Part shown: positions 50,659 through 58,682 of the stretch, piece after piece
Position numbering within the stretch: position 1 is the stretch's first letter
How the letters are laid out: each line of letters starts with the position of its first letter
Virus record (IMG/VR): IMGVR_UViG_3300006923_000014
Coordinates: 17,516 to 81,515 of that record
Strand: one strand, 5' to 3'
Length of the DNA stretch: 64,000 nt
Origin: a virus
Made by a program: the position numbers and the translations under genes
Notes under the pieces: model-generated
What the model was told of the DNA's origin: nothing
Databases searched by the model: none
Seen by the model: the letters and a program-made list of their open reading frames with translations, nothing else

Positions 50659-51164
50659 TGTCTAAGCTTCATGGTCTATTCCTCGACAGGGATGGGGTTC
50701 TTAATGTGAATACACATTACCCTCACCTTGTCGAGGATCTTTACATTCCCGATGGTGTTTTTGAGGCCTGTACTTTATTAAAGTATTATCAAAATAAAAT
50801 TCGACCAATAGTAGTGACCAATCAAAGTGGTGTTGGGCGTGGGCTTTATACTAAAGCAGAATGTTTAGAATTTGAAGAGCACCTTGCTAATGAAATCTAT
50901 ATACATTCTGGACTTAATATACCTAAAGAAAACTGGTACCACGCATGGGACACTGCCTCTCCTGACTATAAACCTTCTCCCAACATGATTCTACAGGGTA
51001 TGAAAGATCATAACTTAAAACCCAAAAACTGTGTGCTCATTGGAGACAAACAGACTGATGTTGACGCCGCGATGGCAGCAGAACTTAGTCTTGGCTATCT
51101 CATTTACACCAATAATGGTGAACACTTCCTTGAAGCTGTAATGGAAACTTTATTAAAATTATGA
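50658..51164 (+). CDS. HAD phosphatase, GmhB/HisB-like
   Basis: 168 aa. HAD motifs: LFLDRDGVLN (nucleophile and acid), VVTNQSGVGRG (Thr/Ser motif II), a Lys in YKPSPNMILQG and GDKQTDVDAAMAA (motif IV). The layout resembles D-glycero-D-manno-heptose 1,7-bisphosphate phosphatase (GmhB), though the zinc Cys loop of GmhB is not obvious. A heptose-kinase-like gene lies at 54926. An HAD polynucleotide 3'-phosphatase role is an alternative. Confidence 0.8.
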   Translation: MSKLHGLFLDRDGVLNVNTHYPHLVEDLYIPDGVFEACTLLKYYQNKIRPIVVTNQSGVGRGLYTKAECLEFEEHLANEIYIHSGLNIPKENWYHAWDTASPDYKPSPNMILQGMKDHNLKPKNCVLIGDKQTDVDAAMAAELSLGYLIYTNNGEHFLEAVMETLLKL

Positions 51165-51421
51165 ACAAAGGACTCCTCTGGTCTCAAATAGCCAGTCATA
51201 TAGAATCATCTATAGCCCCCGCTCTCGCAACACATCAAGGCTCTTGCGAATTAAAAGATATTGAATTAACAAAAGACGAAGATCTTGTTGTTTATATTCA
51301 ATACCAAGGAGCTTGTAATGGCTGTGCTTATTCAGAGACAACTACATTATCTATGATTCAAAATCTCCTTAGAGAAGAACTCAATGATCCAAGAATAGTT
51401 GTAGAGAAATGGAATGAGTAA
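51161..51421 (+). CDS. Nfu/NifU C-terminal-like protein
   Basis: 86 aa with the NifU C-terminal domain layout: a helix, a strand pair, then G-x-C-x-x-C (YQGACNGCAYSETTTLSMI) and a final helix with LLREELNDPRIVVE. Such domains carry or deliver 4Fe-4S clusters. Its neighbour at 49441 likely needs a 4Fe-4S cluster, so it could supply it; inference. Confidence 0.82.
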   Translation: MNKGLLWSQIASHIESSIAPALATHQGSCELKDIELTKDEDLVVYIQYQGACNGCAYSETTTLSMIQNLLREELNDPRIVVEKWNE

Positions 51422-51620
51422 GCAAAAGAAAAGCAGCTGGGAGAATATAGAGATTCTCGAGCTGGGTGGTTTTATTATTGAATACGACAAGTCTGACAAT
51501 ACACTTACAGTAAATACAAAGTTTGAATGCGAGGTAGATTGCATTCATTTGAGTAACTTTATTGAAGAAATAGATGAATGCAAAACCGTCATAATTAAAG
51601 GGCCAGAATGGAACGAATAG
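51414..51620 (+). CDS. Small acidic orphan
   Basis: 68 aa, strand-rich, acidic (CEVDCIHLSNFIEEIDEC). Overlaps both neighbours. Not recognised. Confidence 0.62.
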   Translation: MSKQKKSSWENIEILELGGFIIEYDKSDNTLTVNTKFECEVDCIHLSNFIEEIDECKTVIIKGPEWNE

Positions 51621-51982
51621 TTACAAAACACTGGTATATCCAACTTCGTATAGCAACAGGAACACAGAAAAAGAAATGTCTTTATGCTGGAGAGGGTTGT
51701 TGTAATACAGTAACAAAACAAAGAACAGTTCCCACTGGTAGTCATTGGACCTGTACAAATGGAAGGTGGAAACGGTCTAACACAAAGAAAGAAAAAAGAA
51801 CTTACCATTCTACAGTTAAAGGAACCAAGCTTTTATGCTTTAGTATAAAGCATAAACATCATCTTGTATGCACAGCTTGTTGGCCTAGATTGATTAAAGA
51901 ATTAGCAATGATGCCAACTCAAGTAACAGAATTTGATTATGAATTAATGATGAAAGGACTAACAGATGAGCATAACGAATAA
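51608..51982 (+). CDS. Family C putative zinc protein
   Basis: 124 aa. Cys-rich: CLYAGEGCCNT near residue 24, a basic middle, and a C-terminal VCTACWPRLIKEL. The next two genes share this design, so they form a tandem paralog triplet. Cys pairs suggest zinc binding. Function unknown. Confidence 0.72.
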   Translation: MERIVTKHWYIQLRIATGTQKKKCLYAGEGCCNTVTKQRTVPTGSHWTCTNGRWKRSNTKKEKRTYHSTVKGTKLLCFSIKHKHHLVCTACWPRLIKELAMMPTQVTEFDYELMMKGLTDEHNE

Positions 51983-52367
51983 TAGACTATGTGTTAAAAC
52001 CTTTACGGTGAATAATAAGCTTCATAAATGTGACTATGTAGAAAAGGGTTGTGTTAATACAGAGATCATAACCAAGAAAGTACCAATTAGAAAAAGAGTA
52101 CAGAAACAATACAAAAAAGGATACACTCGTTGGGGTCAAAGCCGGTATTGGACGTGGAAAACTACAGGCCACAACAAGGTTAAAAAACATTACACTAGAA
52201 AAGGCACTATGCTCTTTCAATTAAAAACAGGTTCTTACGGTGGATATAATATTCTTAAAGTATGTCCTGACTGTTGGCCCAGGGCTATCCAAGAGATACA
52301 GGACCTGCCTTCAATTGACTTCCAATACACTACGACAATGAAGGAATTTGCAAGTGGCGAAGAATGA
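51966..52367 (+). CDS. Family C putative zinc protein
   Basis: 133 aa. CDYVEKGCVNTEIITKKVP near residue 23, then a basic, aromatic segment, then VCPDCWPRAIQEI. Same order of motifs as the preceding gene. Probably nucleic-acid binding. Confidence 0.72.
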   Translation: MSITNNRLCVKTFTVNNKLHKCDYVEKGCVNTEIITKKVPIRKRVQKQYKKGYTRWGQSRYWTWKTTGHNKVKKHYTRKGTMLFQLKTGSYGGYNILKVCPDCWPRAIQEIQDLPSIDFQYTTTMKEFASGEE

Positions 52368-52680
52368 TATATTTCGTGAAGAGGACTGGGAGCTTATAAG
52401 AACTGAAAGGGAATGGATCGACCGCTGGAATAAAGTTGGCGGCGAGAACAAAAAACGCTCCCGATCTGATGTAGACTGGCCTCAAAGCTATCCTGTTCTT
52501 GTTTGGTTTCAAAGAGAATATGATGAATATTTTGATGAGGGTTGGGCGTGGCCCAATTTCTTTTATCCTCTCAATCATATATGCACTAACTGCCAACATA
52601 CAGAACCCATCTGGCCAGAAACTGGCGACGATAATATAGATTATGAATTATTAATGGAGAAAACAAATGAGATTAAGTAA
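52348..52680 (+). CDS. Family C-like protein
   Basis: 110 aa from TTG 52348 (GTG 52354 is possible). Only the second Cys pair remains (ICTNCQHTEPIW), followed by DYELLME as in the first member (DYELMMK). Diverged third copy. Function unknown. Confidence 0.62.
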   Translation: MQVAKNDIFREEDWELIRTEREWIDRWNKVGGENKKRSRSDVDWPQSYPVLVWFQREYDEYFDEGWAWPNFFYPLNHICTNCQHTEPIWPETGDDNIDYELLMEKTNEIK

Positions 52681-52960
52681 ATGGAAAATAGGCGATATTG
52701 TAATCGCAAGAAAACTTATAACTGAAGATGGTACTTCTCAGGGCGATCATAATGCTTCTTTCCCTGCCCCCAATTACATTCATGCATGTAAGAGTGATCG
52801 AGGTGCTGTTGTGGGCATTCATGACGAAATACCAACTGTTCGTTTTCAAAAGACTAAAACTGCTACTATTGTCAGAGATGACGAAATAAAGTATATCGGA
52901 TTTAACTCTAAAAATAAAGCGTCAGATGCTTTCATGAACCCTTCATATAAAACAAAGTAA
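52667..52960 (+). CDS. NifZ-like small protein
   Basis: 97 aa. The pattern KWKIGDIVIARKLI, then DRGAVVGIHDEIPTVRF and IVRDDEIKYIG is that of the small barrel NifZ-like domain. NifZ helps nitrogenase metallocluster assembly, but phage homologs are probably general SH3-like barrels. No other nitrogenase gene is present, so metal function is not implied. Confidence 0.6.
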   Translation: MRLSKWKIGDIVIARKLITEDGTSQGDHNASFPAPNYIHACKSDRGAVVGIHDEIPTVRFQKTKTATIVRDDEIKYIGFNSKNKASDAFMNPSYKTK

Positions 52961-52963
52961 AAT

Positions 52964-53182
52964 ATGAAACGAATAGCAATAGCTGACATTCTCCTAGAGT
53001 CTGGAGAGACAGAAGTATCTCTCGACCTTAGAGAACACATGAATTCATTTGAAAAAGCAAATCCTGATAAAACTCTTCACCCCTCTACTCTTAAGTTAAT
53101 CACACACCCTGTTTCTGATGGAAATTTTAGATTAATCTTATCTGTAGGCTATACACAGTATGGGGAAAAATATGTTAGGTAA
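52964..53182 (+). CDS. Small orphan protein
   Basis: 72 aa, mixed alpha/beta (ETEVSLDLREHMNSFEK). Not recognised. Good spacing to neighbours. Confidence 0.62.
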   Translation: MKRIAIADILLESGETEVSLDLREHMNSFEKANPDKTLHPSTLKLITHPVSDGNFRLILSVGYTQYGEKYVR

Positions 53183-53243
53183 ATTAAATTTAAACACAGA
53201 TTTAGGACGAACAACTTATCCGCCGTCCCTGTATTATAAATGA
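53172..53243 (+). CDS. Possible micropeptide
   Basis: 23 aa from ATG 53172 (LGKLNLNTDLGRTTYPPSLYYK). Ends overlapping the next start (ATGA). GGGGAAAAAT is a weak ribosome site. Tentative. Confidence 0.35.
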   Translation: MLGKLNLNTDLGRTTYPPSLYYK

Positions 53244-53509
53244 AAAAGAAACAAAAAGTAACCAAAACATATTATGTATTTACTAACAAAAACCAAACAA
53301 AGTTTATAGAAGAAATCAAAGACGAATGGAATGACGATGTCTGTCCGTCCTATTTGCCAACAGAAGACATTCTTAAGGCCTACAGGGCAACCGCAAATGA
53401 ACTCAAAGAAATAGGATGGCATTCAAATGTTGGTAATATTAAAACAAATTGGCCAAGTTACAAACCAATGAAAATTAAATATACTCGTATAATTGAGGTG
53501 GAATATTAA
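53240..53509 (+). CDS. Small basic orphan
   Basis: 89 aa, strongly basic at the N-terminus (KKKQKVTKTYYVF). Not recognised. Confidence 0.62.
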   Translation: MKKKQKVTKTYYVFTNKNQTKFIEEIKDEWNDDVCPSYLPTEDILKAYRATANELKEIGWHSNVGNIKTNWPSYKPMKIKYTRIIEVEY

Positions 53510-54380
53510 AATTAACATACTAGACGATGGCTTTGTTCGTCTTGTTGACAGTATGGGGACAGATTCTTCTATAGTTAGGAGTGCTCGTGTTTCCTATGGT
53601 GACGGAACAAAGAGTAAAAGAGAAGACGAAGGGCTAATTAGATACCTCATGCGTCATAAACACTTCTCTCCATTCGCCTCCTGTCAAGTTCAGCTTCATT
53701 TAAGACTTCCCATTTATGTACATAACCAGCTGGTACGTCATGATCGAGTCCACTGGAATATGCTAAGTGGAAGATACTCTGTAATGCCAGATGAGAAGTG
53801 GATATGTCAGGAATGGAAAGGCCAATCCGACCATAATAAACAAGTCGGAGACAAGGGTCTGGATGGCACTGTGACAACTGATCACCCCAAAGCTATAGCC
53901 CTGGGTCTAGAGCCAGAACAAGGCCTCCAAGAGGGCTTGCAGGACCTACAGAAAGCTGCTTATGAAGAGTCTCAAGAACACTACGAAGCTCTTCTAGAAT
54001 TAGGAGCTAGTAGAGAAAAAGCGCGATCAGTATTACCCATGGGGCAATATACTGAAGGCTATATGACTGCTAACCTTGGGGACCTTATGCTTATCCTCTC
54101 ACAAAGAATGCATCCCCATGCTCAAGAAGAAACTCAAGAATATGCTAAGGCTATCTTTACTATTCTTTCAGATTTGTTTCCTGTTTCTATGCAAGCATTC
54201 GAAGACTACCAATTAAATTCTATTTCTTTAAGTGGTTATGAGATACAGTTGATTACAAGGGCCTTTAAAATAAGATATGAGGATGACATAGAGGGGCTTA
54301 AGAAAATAATGGACACGATGGGGTTTCCTAAAAACAAAAGAGAGCGGGGTGAGTTCCTGAAAAAGATGGAGTTAATATGA
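53493..54380 (+). CDS. thyX: Flavin-dependent thymidylate synthase ThyX
   Basis: 295 aa. Makes dTMP from dUMP with FAD and folate. The ThyX motif R-H-R-x7-S is modified to RHDRVHWNMLSGRYS near residue 79, with the rest of the fold conserved: DSMGTDSSIVRSARVSYG, LIRYLMRHKHFSPFA, and the C-terminal ARSVLPMGQYTEGYM plus QRMHPHAQEE. A long insert follows the motif. The listed TTG start lacks an upstream ribosome site. GAGGTGG at 53495-53501 points instead to an ATT start at 53505 or 53511, giving a normal N-terminus. Confidence 0.93.
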   Translation: MRWNIKINILDDGFVRLVDSMGTDSSIVRSARVSYGDGTKSKREDEGLIRYLMRHKHFSPFASCQVQLHLRLPIYVHNQLVRHDRVHWNMLSGRYSVMPDEKWICQEWKGQSDHNKQVGDKGLDGTVTTDHPKAIALGLEPEQGLQEGLQDLQKAAYEESQEHYEALLELGASREKARSVLPMGQYTEGYMTANLGDLMLILSQRMHPHAQEETQEYAKAIFTILSDLFPVSMQAFEDYQLNSISLSGYEIQLITRAFKIRYEDDIEGLKKIMDTMGFPKNKRERGEFLKKMELI

Positions 54381-54592
54381 CGACAAAACAGAAAAAGATT
54401 ATTGACGAGGCTGTTTCTAGAGTAGCCTCTATGATTGTAGCTACCAATCATTGTGGACACGGATCTCTAGAGGATTTATCTTGTGCAATGTATTCTCTTC
54501 AGGATTATTTAGGAAATATAGATTGCAATGAAGAAGGCCTTACTCTTCCTGGCCAAGAAACACAATCAATTACAGATCTTTGGGAATATTAA
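54377..54592 (+). CDS. Small orphan protein
   Basis: 71 aa, ATGA overlap with thyX. Helical and acidic. Not recognised. Confidence 0.62.
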   Translation: MTTKQKKIIDEAVSRVASMIVATNHCGHGSLEDLSCAMYSLQDYLGNIDCNEEGLTLPGQETQSITDLWEY

Positions 54593-54593
54593 A

Positions 54594-54743
54594 ATGAACT
54601 GGTTAAGGGATAAGCTAGCAGAAATCCTACATAATTGTATTGCGCATCCACTCATGCCTTTCCTTCCTCGAAAGTGGGGTAATTTTCTCCATGATTGGAC
54701 TCTAAAATTCTGGCCACCTTATCATGGAGACCATGATGAGTGA
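54594..54743 (+). CDS. Small conserved phage protein (HNCIAHPL type)
   Basis: 49 aa from ATG 54594. The core LHNCIAHPLMPFLP then FLHDWT matches a widespread small phage family of unknown function with conserved His, Cys and Trp. Very short, without neighbouring partners. Confidence 0.68.
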   Translation: MNWLRDKLAEILHNCIAHPLMPFLPRKWGNFLHDWTLKFWPPYHGDHDE

Positions 54744-54963
54744 TCCAGTCAATCATCCCGACCACTATAAAAAAGGTGGACTAGAATGCATAGATGTAAT
54801 CGAGGGCCTGGGGCTTGGGTATCATTTAGGAAATGCCCTTAAATATATGTGGAGAGCAGGAGATAAAGACCCATCTAAATACGTAGAAGATTTAGAGAAA
54901 TGTATTTGGTTTATACGGAGGCGCATTGAGTATTACGAAAAAACGCATTCTAGTGATAGGTGA
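54736..54963 (+). CDS. DUF3310 family phage protein
   Basis: 75 aa. Matches DUF3310 closely: VNHPDHYKKGGLECIDVIE, GNALKYMWRAGDKD and EDLEKCIWFIRRRIEYY. A very common small phage protein, often near nucleotide-metabolism genes, function unsettled. ATG 54736 chosen over 54724 because GGAGA then lies at normal distance. Confidence 0.88.
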   Translation: MSDPVNHPDHYKKGGLECIDVIEGLGLGYHLGNALKYMWRAGDKDPSKYVEDLEKCIWFIRRRIEYYEKTHSSDR

Positions 54964-55774
54964 TGGGATACAAGACACCTATCATACAGGAGATATCCTA
55001 GGTATTGCTAACGAAGACCCTGCATTAAAATTTAGACCAACAGGAATGGTAACAAAAAAGGGTGGAGCCGCATACTGTCAAGCACTTCTTCAATCGTTTC
55101 TGCCTGACTATGAGATAGAGCTATTCTTAACTAGCCATTCTCACATTCAACGCTTTGTTGATAACAAATACAAAAGAGTTGTTCTTACTGTAGATACAGA
55201 ACCAGTAGAAAAGTATCCGTATGAGGTTATTGCAAATCATGCGTTGGAAAGATTTGTAAAGTCTTGGGACCCTAGTGTTCTTTATATATGGGACGACGAC
55301 AGAACTCCATCTTTACCCTCTTGGGTTTTTCGACTTTCGGGACTAGATGCTCTTCCCGTTCGAGGAATTTATTTAGACTCTTCTAGGAAAAATACTTTGG
55401 GTTACCCTGTAGTTAGTTATAGAAAAGCCTCAGAAACTGAGAATATATTACCTCAGCAAAATGACCATCTTTTAATTACAACAAGTGCCTCCAAGGTAGA
55501 AATCATTAATGCATGGGCTCTAAATCCTTTCGCACGCAAAGGAACCTTAAGGCCTATCGATTACTTAGTTCCTAAATCAAATAAAATTGTCGACACATGT
55601 GGTGCAGGAGACACATTTTTCACTGCCTTCTGTGCAGCCAAAGAACAAGGAAAAGAGTTAGAAGAAGCTATTCATTATGCTATCAGTGCAGCCTCTTTGA
55701 GTATTGAACACAATGGCTGTTTCCTCCCATCCTTACAAGAAATAGAGGATAGACAATTAGAATATTATGGTTAA
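54926..55774 (+). CDS. PfkB sugar kinase, heptose-kinase (HldE)-like
   Basis: 282 aa from TTG 54926, 4 bases after GGAGG. Ribokinase-family kinase with the hallmark DTCGAGDTFFTAFCAA (catalytic Asp in GAGD) and N-terminal ILVIGDGIQDTYHTG and KKGGAAY. The layout resembles the kinase half of HldE, which phosphorylates heptose-7-phosphate. With the GmhB-like HAD (50658) and the cupin that follows, it suggests a sugar-phosphate branch. The isomerase and nucleotidyltransferase of that pathway are not in the window. Confidence 0.82.
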   Translation: MSITKKRILVIGDGIQDTYHTGDILGIANEDPALKFRPTGMVTKKGGAAYCQALLQSFLPDYEIELFLTSHSHIQRFVDNKYKRVVLTVDTEPVEKYPYEVIANHALERFVKSWDPSVLYIWDDDRTPSLPSWVFRLSGLDALPVRGIYLDSSRKNTLGYPVVSYRKASETENILPQQNDHLLITTSASKVEIINAWALNPFARKGTLRPIDYLVPKSNKIVDTCGAGDTFFTAFCAAKEQGKELEEAIHYAISAASLSIEHNGCFLPSLQEIEDRQLEYYG

Positions 55775-56171
55775 AGTAGTTATGACAGATAAAAAAACAG
55801 ACCCTTCATATGTTCAGCGCTTTGAAAAAACAAAAAATGTTCCCAAAAGATGGGGTTATGAATTATGGATAGCCAATTCCCACCTATATTGTGGAAAGCA
55901 ATTAAACATATTCCCCCTATGTCAAACCTCCTTGCATTTTCATGTAAATAAAACAGAACACATTTATGTTTCTTCAGGAACTATGACTCTTGAAGTAGCA
56001 AAAAAGGATGGTTCTGGCTTACAGATTACAAGATTAAAACCAGGTGATTCAGTAATTGTCACTCCTGGACTAATGCATAGACTTAAAAATGAAAACAGTA
56101 CTGAAGACCTAGTTCTTATGGAATTCAGCACACAACACTTTGATGAAGATAGTTATAGAGTACAAACATGA
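55767..56171 (+). CDS. Cupin, mannose-6-phosphate isomerase type II-like
   Basis: 134 aa. Single cupin domain: RWGYELWIANS, metal-binding H-x-H in SLHFHVNKTEHIYV with Glu-His, then RLKPGDSVIVTPGLMHRL with the last His. This matches the C-terminal isomerase part of ManC/GPI-type enzymes. It overlaps the kinase gene by 8 bases, so the two likely act on the same sugar. Confidence 0.82.
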   Translation: MVKVVMTDKKTDPSYVQRFEKTKNVPKRWGYELWIANSHLYCGKQLNIFPLCQTSLHFHVNKTEHIYVSSGTMTLEVAKKDGSGLQITRLKPGDSVIVTPGLMHRLKNENSTEDLVLMEFSTQHFDEDSYRVQT

Positions 56172-56641
56172 GAATTGCACAATTGCCACATGCAAGTGGC
56201 CTCAAGTTTCCCGAGAGAGGAGACGAATACGCAGCTGGCTTAGATTTAAGAGCTGCACATCCAAACAAAACAGAAGTTCCTCAAGATCAAACAGACACAT
56301 TAGTCTGGACTCTTAAACCAGGAGAACGAAGACTTATTTCTACTGGTTTAATTGTAGAAGTACCTGCTGGAAACTATGGAAGAATTGCGCCGCGCTCTGG
56401 CCTCGCCCTCAAACAAGGCATTGACGTTATGGCCGGCGTTGTGGACTCTAGTTATCGAGGCGAGGTAGGCGTCGTCCTGGTTAATCTAGGACAAGATGAA
56501 GTAACGCTTAAGCATGGCGACCGCATCGCACAATTAATTGTTACTCCTTATAGGAATGTGTCTATACAACCAGCAGAAATAAAAGCCCTAACTAAAACAA
56601 GTAGACAAGATGGCGGCTTTGGTTCTACTGGCGTACAGTGA
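56168..56641 (+). CDS. dut: dUTPase
   Basis: 157 aa, trimeric all-beta dUTPase that hydrolyses dUTP to dUMP, preventing uracil incorporation and feeding ThyX. All five motifs are present: AAGLDLRA, APRSGLA, GVVDSSYRGEVGVVLVN, GDRIAQLIV and RQDGGFGSTG. Complete length. A short insert follows motif 1 (residues about 35-45). Confidence 0.96.
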   Translation: MRIAQLPHASGLKFPERGDEYAAGLDLRAAHPNKTEVPQDQTDTLVWTLKPGERRLISTGLIVEVPAGNYGRIAPRSGLALKQGIDVMAGVVDSSYRGEVGVVLVNLGQDEVTLKHGDRIAQLIVTPYRNVSIQPAEIKALTKTSRQDGGFGSTGVQ

Positions 56642-57222
56642 TAATTGCAATCGTATTGATGGCGCTTGGACTCTCAATCCTAGGCTACCTACTCTTTCAT
56701 GCTCAACGGTCAAACAATAAAGCAGAACACATTATAAATAGTTATAAAAAACAGTTTGATATAAAGTCTCAAAATATTCAGCATCTGCTGAATGAAAATG
56801 AGACTTTGAATAACCATATATCTATTATTAAGAATGTTCTTGCCAATATTGAAAAAGAAAAGACTGATTGGAAAAAACAAGAAGAGCACAAGATAAGAGC
56901 AGATGCACTAAAGAAGTCCAAGTCCATCTTACGAGGGCAAGCTGTAGAACACCTAGCCCCTTTCCTTACTTCACATGACTTTAATCCAAAAGATATGCGA
57001 TTTCTTGGTGACCCAGTAGATTATATTATTTATGATGGCATGTCTGACCTCAAAGCTGGCAATAGAAATGATATAGAAAAGATTGTTTTTATGGATATTA
57101 AAACAGGCCAGTCCTCTTTGAATAAAACACAAAGAAGAATTAGAGATGCTGTCAAGGCAGGCAAGGTAGAATTTATTACAGAAAGAATAGAAACGAAAAA
57201 ATCAGGAGACAATAATGACTGA
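56638..57222 (+). CDS. Membrane-anchored resolvase-like endonuclease
   Basis: 194 aa from GTG 56638. One N-terminal membrane helix (about 1-20), a coiled coil, then a PD-(D/E)XK domain matching endonucleases related to archaeal Holliday-junction resolvase: ILRGQAVEHLAPFL, FLGDPVDYIIYDG (Asp) and IVFMDIKTG (D-x-K). Probably a junction- or flap-cleaving nuclease held at the membrane. It fits the recombination set. Confidence 0.82.
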   Translation: MIIAIVLMALGLSILGYLLFHAQRSNNKAEHIINSYKKQFDIKSQNIQHLLNENETLNNHISIIKNVLANIEKEKTDWKKQEEHKIRADALKKSKSILRGQAVEHLAPFLTSHDFNPKDMRFLGDPVDYIIYDGMSDLKAGNRNDIEKIVFMDIKTGQSSLNKTQRRIRDAVKAGKVEFITERIETKKSGDNND

Positions 57223-57778
57223 CCTTCCAAAACCAAAAGCACGACGACTTTATTTAACTAAACAAATAGACCAATCTTCAATAGCTCCATTAATTCAAAG
57301 TATTCTTGATATAAATGCTAATGATAAACATCTAATCAAGTTATATAAAATATATGGTCTTGATTACACACCCCAACCAATAGAACTCTATATAGATTCT
57401 TATGGTGGTACAGTCTATCAAGCCTTTGGTCTTATTAGTGTCATGGAACAGTCAAAAGTTCCTGTTCATACTATTGTCACAGGTGTCGCTATGTCTGGAG
57501 GGTTCATGATACTTATTCATGGGCATAAGAGATTTGCATACAAACACTCTACCCCCATGTACCATCAAGTCTCTACAGCAAAATGGGGAACCATTAAAGA
57601 GATTGAAGAAAGTCTCGAGCAAAGCCAAAAGCTACAAAAACAAATGGAAGCTATGGTTAAAGCTAAAACCAAAATCCCCAAAGCTAAACTCAAAAAGATT
57701 TTTGAGAATAAGGCTGATTGGTATATGACTTCTAAAGAAGCTCTTGAGTACAAAGTCATTGATGAGATCATTAAATGA
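57215..57778 (+). CDS. clpP: ClpP-like serine protease
   Basis: 187 aa. Crotonase-type ClpP fold with Gly-Ser nucleophile region GVAMSGGFMILIHG (Ser near residue 94), catalytic His in PMYHQVS, and Asp near KADWYMTSKEA. ELYIDSYGGTVY is the conserved strand that binds substrate. No Clp ATPase is visible, so it may use host ClpX/ClpA, or act as a head-maturation-type protease. The phage tmRNA tag (ALAA) is a ClpXP signal, which makes the pairing notable. Confidence 0.9.
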   Translation: MTDLPKPKARRLYLTKQIDQSSIAPLIQSILDINANDKHLIKLYKIYGLDYTPQPIELYIDSYGGTVYQAFGLISVMEQSKVPVHTIVTGVAMSGGFMILIHGHKRFAYKHSTPMYHQVSTAKWGTIKEIEESLEQSQKLQKQMEAMVKAKTKIPKAKLKKIFENKADWYMTSKEALEYKVIDEIIK

Positions 57779-58077
57779 TAAATGAAAACAAAACAGCTTT
57801 TACTATTGGTCACGAAAAGAATTACGATGAAGTTCTTGAAAGAGAACCGACTGTTCAAAAAGTTGGAAGATATTTGGGCTACCCCGGAGGGTGGGTTTGG
57901 GAAAAGGCTGAAGATGCAAAAAGTTTTATAGACCAATCTTCTTTTTCATTCAGAGCTGCAGTTTATGAATTACGTCTTAGAAATGGAGTTGACGCAGACT
58001 TTTCAGCTGTACCAGGGGAAGACGGTGTATATAACTTACTCCATGATGCTGAAATAATTAAAAAAATAGAACTATGA
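57775..58077 (+). CDS. Conserved small orphan
   Basis: 100 aa. The segment YPGGWVWEKAEDAKSFI followed by a strand (AAVYELRLRNGVD) and LLHDAEIIKK fits an uncharacterised small family seen in bacteria and phages. Function unknown. Confidence 0.68.
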   Translation: MINENKTAFTIGHEKNYDEVLEREPTVQKVGRYLGYPGGWVWEKAEDAKSFIDQSSFSFRAAVYELRLRNGVDADFSAVPGEDGVYNLLHDAEIIKKIEL

Positions 58078-58451
58078 AAAAAGAATTAGAGCAACAACTG
58101 CTTAGTGATTATCCTGATCTATTCTTTACTTTTGAAAATAGTCTTATCCTTAGCTATGGATTTAATTGTCAAGATGGTTGGTTCGATATTATCGACACTC
58201 TTTGTAAAAATATACAACATAGAGTCAAGTGGGTTAAGCCACCTATAAATCAACCCAAAGTTGTTCAAGTCAAAGAAAAATTTGGTGGTCTTCACTTTTA
58301 TCTTGATGTCTGTTTAGACGAAGAAATAAGAGGAATGATTGGATTTGCTGAAAGCTTTAGCCTCAAAATCTGTGAAAAGTGTGGCTCACCAGGTAAACGA
58401 CGTCAAGGCGGATGGATTAAAACACTTTGCGACAAATGCCATAAAGTATAA
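58074..58451 (+). CDS. Zinc-binding conserved orphan
   Basis: 125 aa. Conserved core VVQVKEKFGGLHFYLD followed by a C-terminal four-Cys ribbon: CEKCGSPGKR then TLCDKCH. This layout recurs in bacterial and phage proteins of unknown role. ATGA overlap with the previous gene. Confidence 0.72.
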   Translation: MKKELEQQLLSDYPDLFFTFENSLILSYGFNCQDGWFDIIDTLCKNIQHRVKWVKPPINQPKVVQVKEKFGGLHFYLDVCLDEEIRGMIGFAESFSLKICEKCGSPGKRRQGGWIKTLCDKCHKV

Positions 58452-58466
58452 AGGGAAATTAGAATA

Positions 58467-58682
58467 ATGAATACATATGTAACATATTTCGAAAGCGAAT
58501 CAGGCGATAATTACTTGGTTCAATACAAACGCGAAACACTCCCCGAGTCACCACAAGAATGGCTTAGCGTAATCCAAGAAACTTTAGATGATGAATATTT
58601 TGTTGCCGAACAAGATGATTTTTCAGGCCCCGGAATTATGGGCACTTGGGTTTACCCACAAGAAACAATTGAGATAGTTTAA
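58467..58682 (+). CDS. Small acidic orphan
   Basis: 71 aa, acidic, ends one base into the next gene's start. Not recognised. Confidence 0.62.
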   Translation: MNTYVTYFESESGDNYLVQYKRETLPESPQEWLSVIQETLDDEYFVAEQDDFSGPGIMGTWVYPQETIEIV

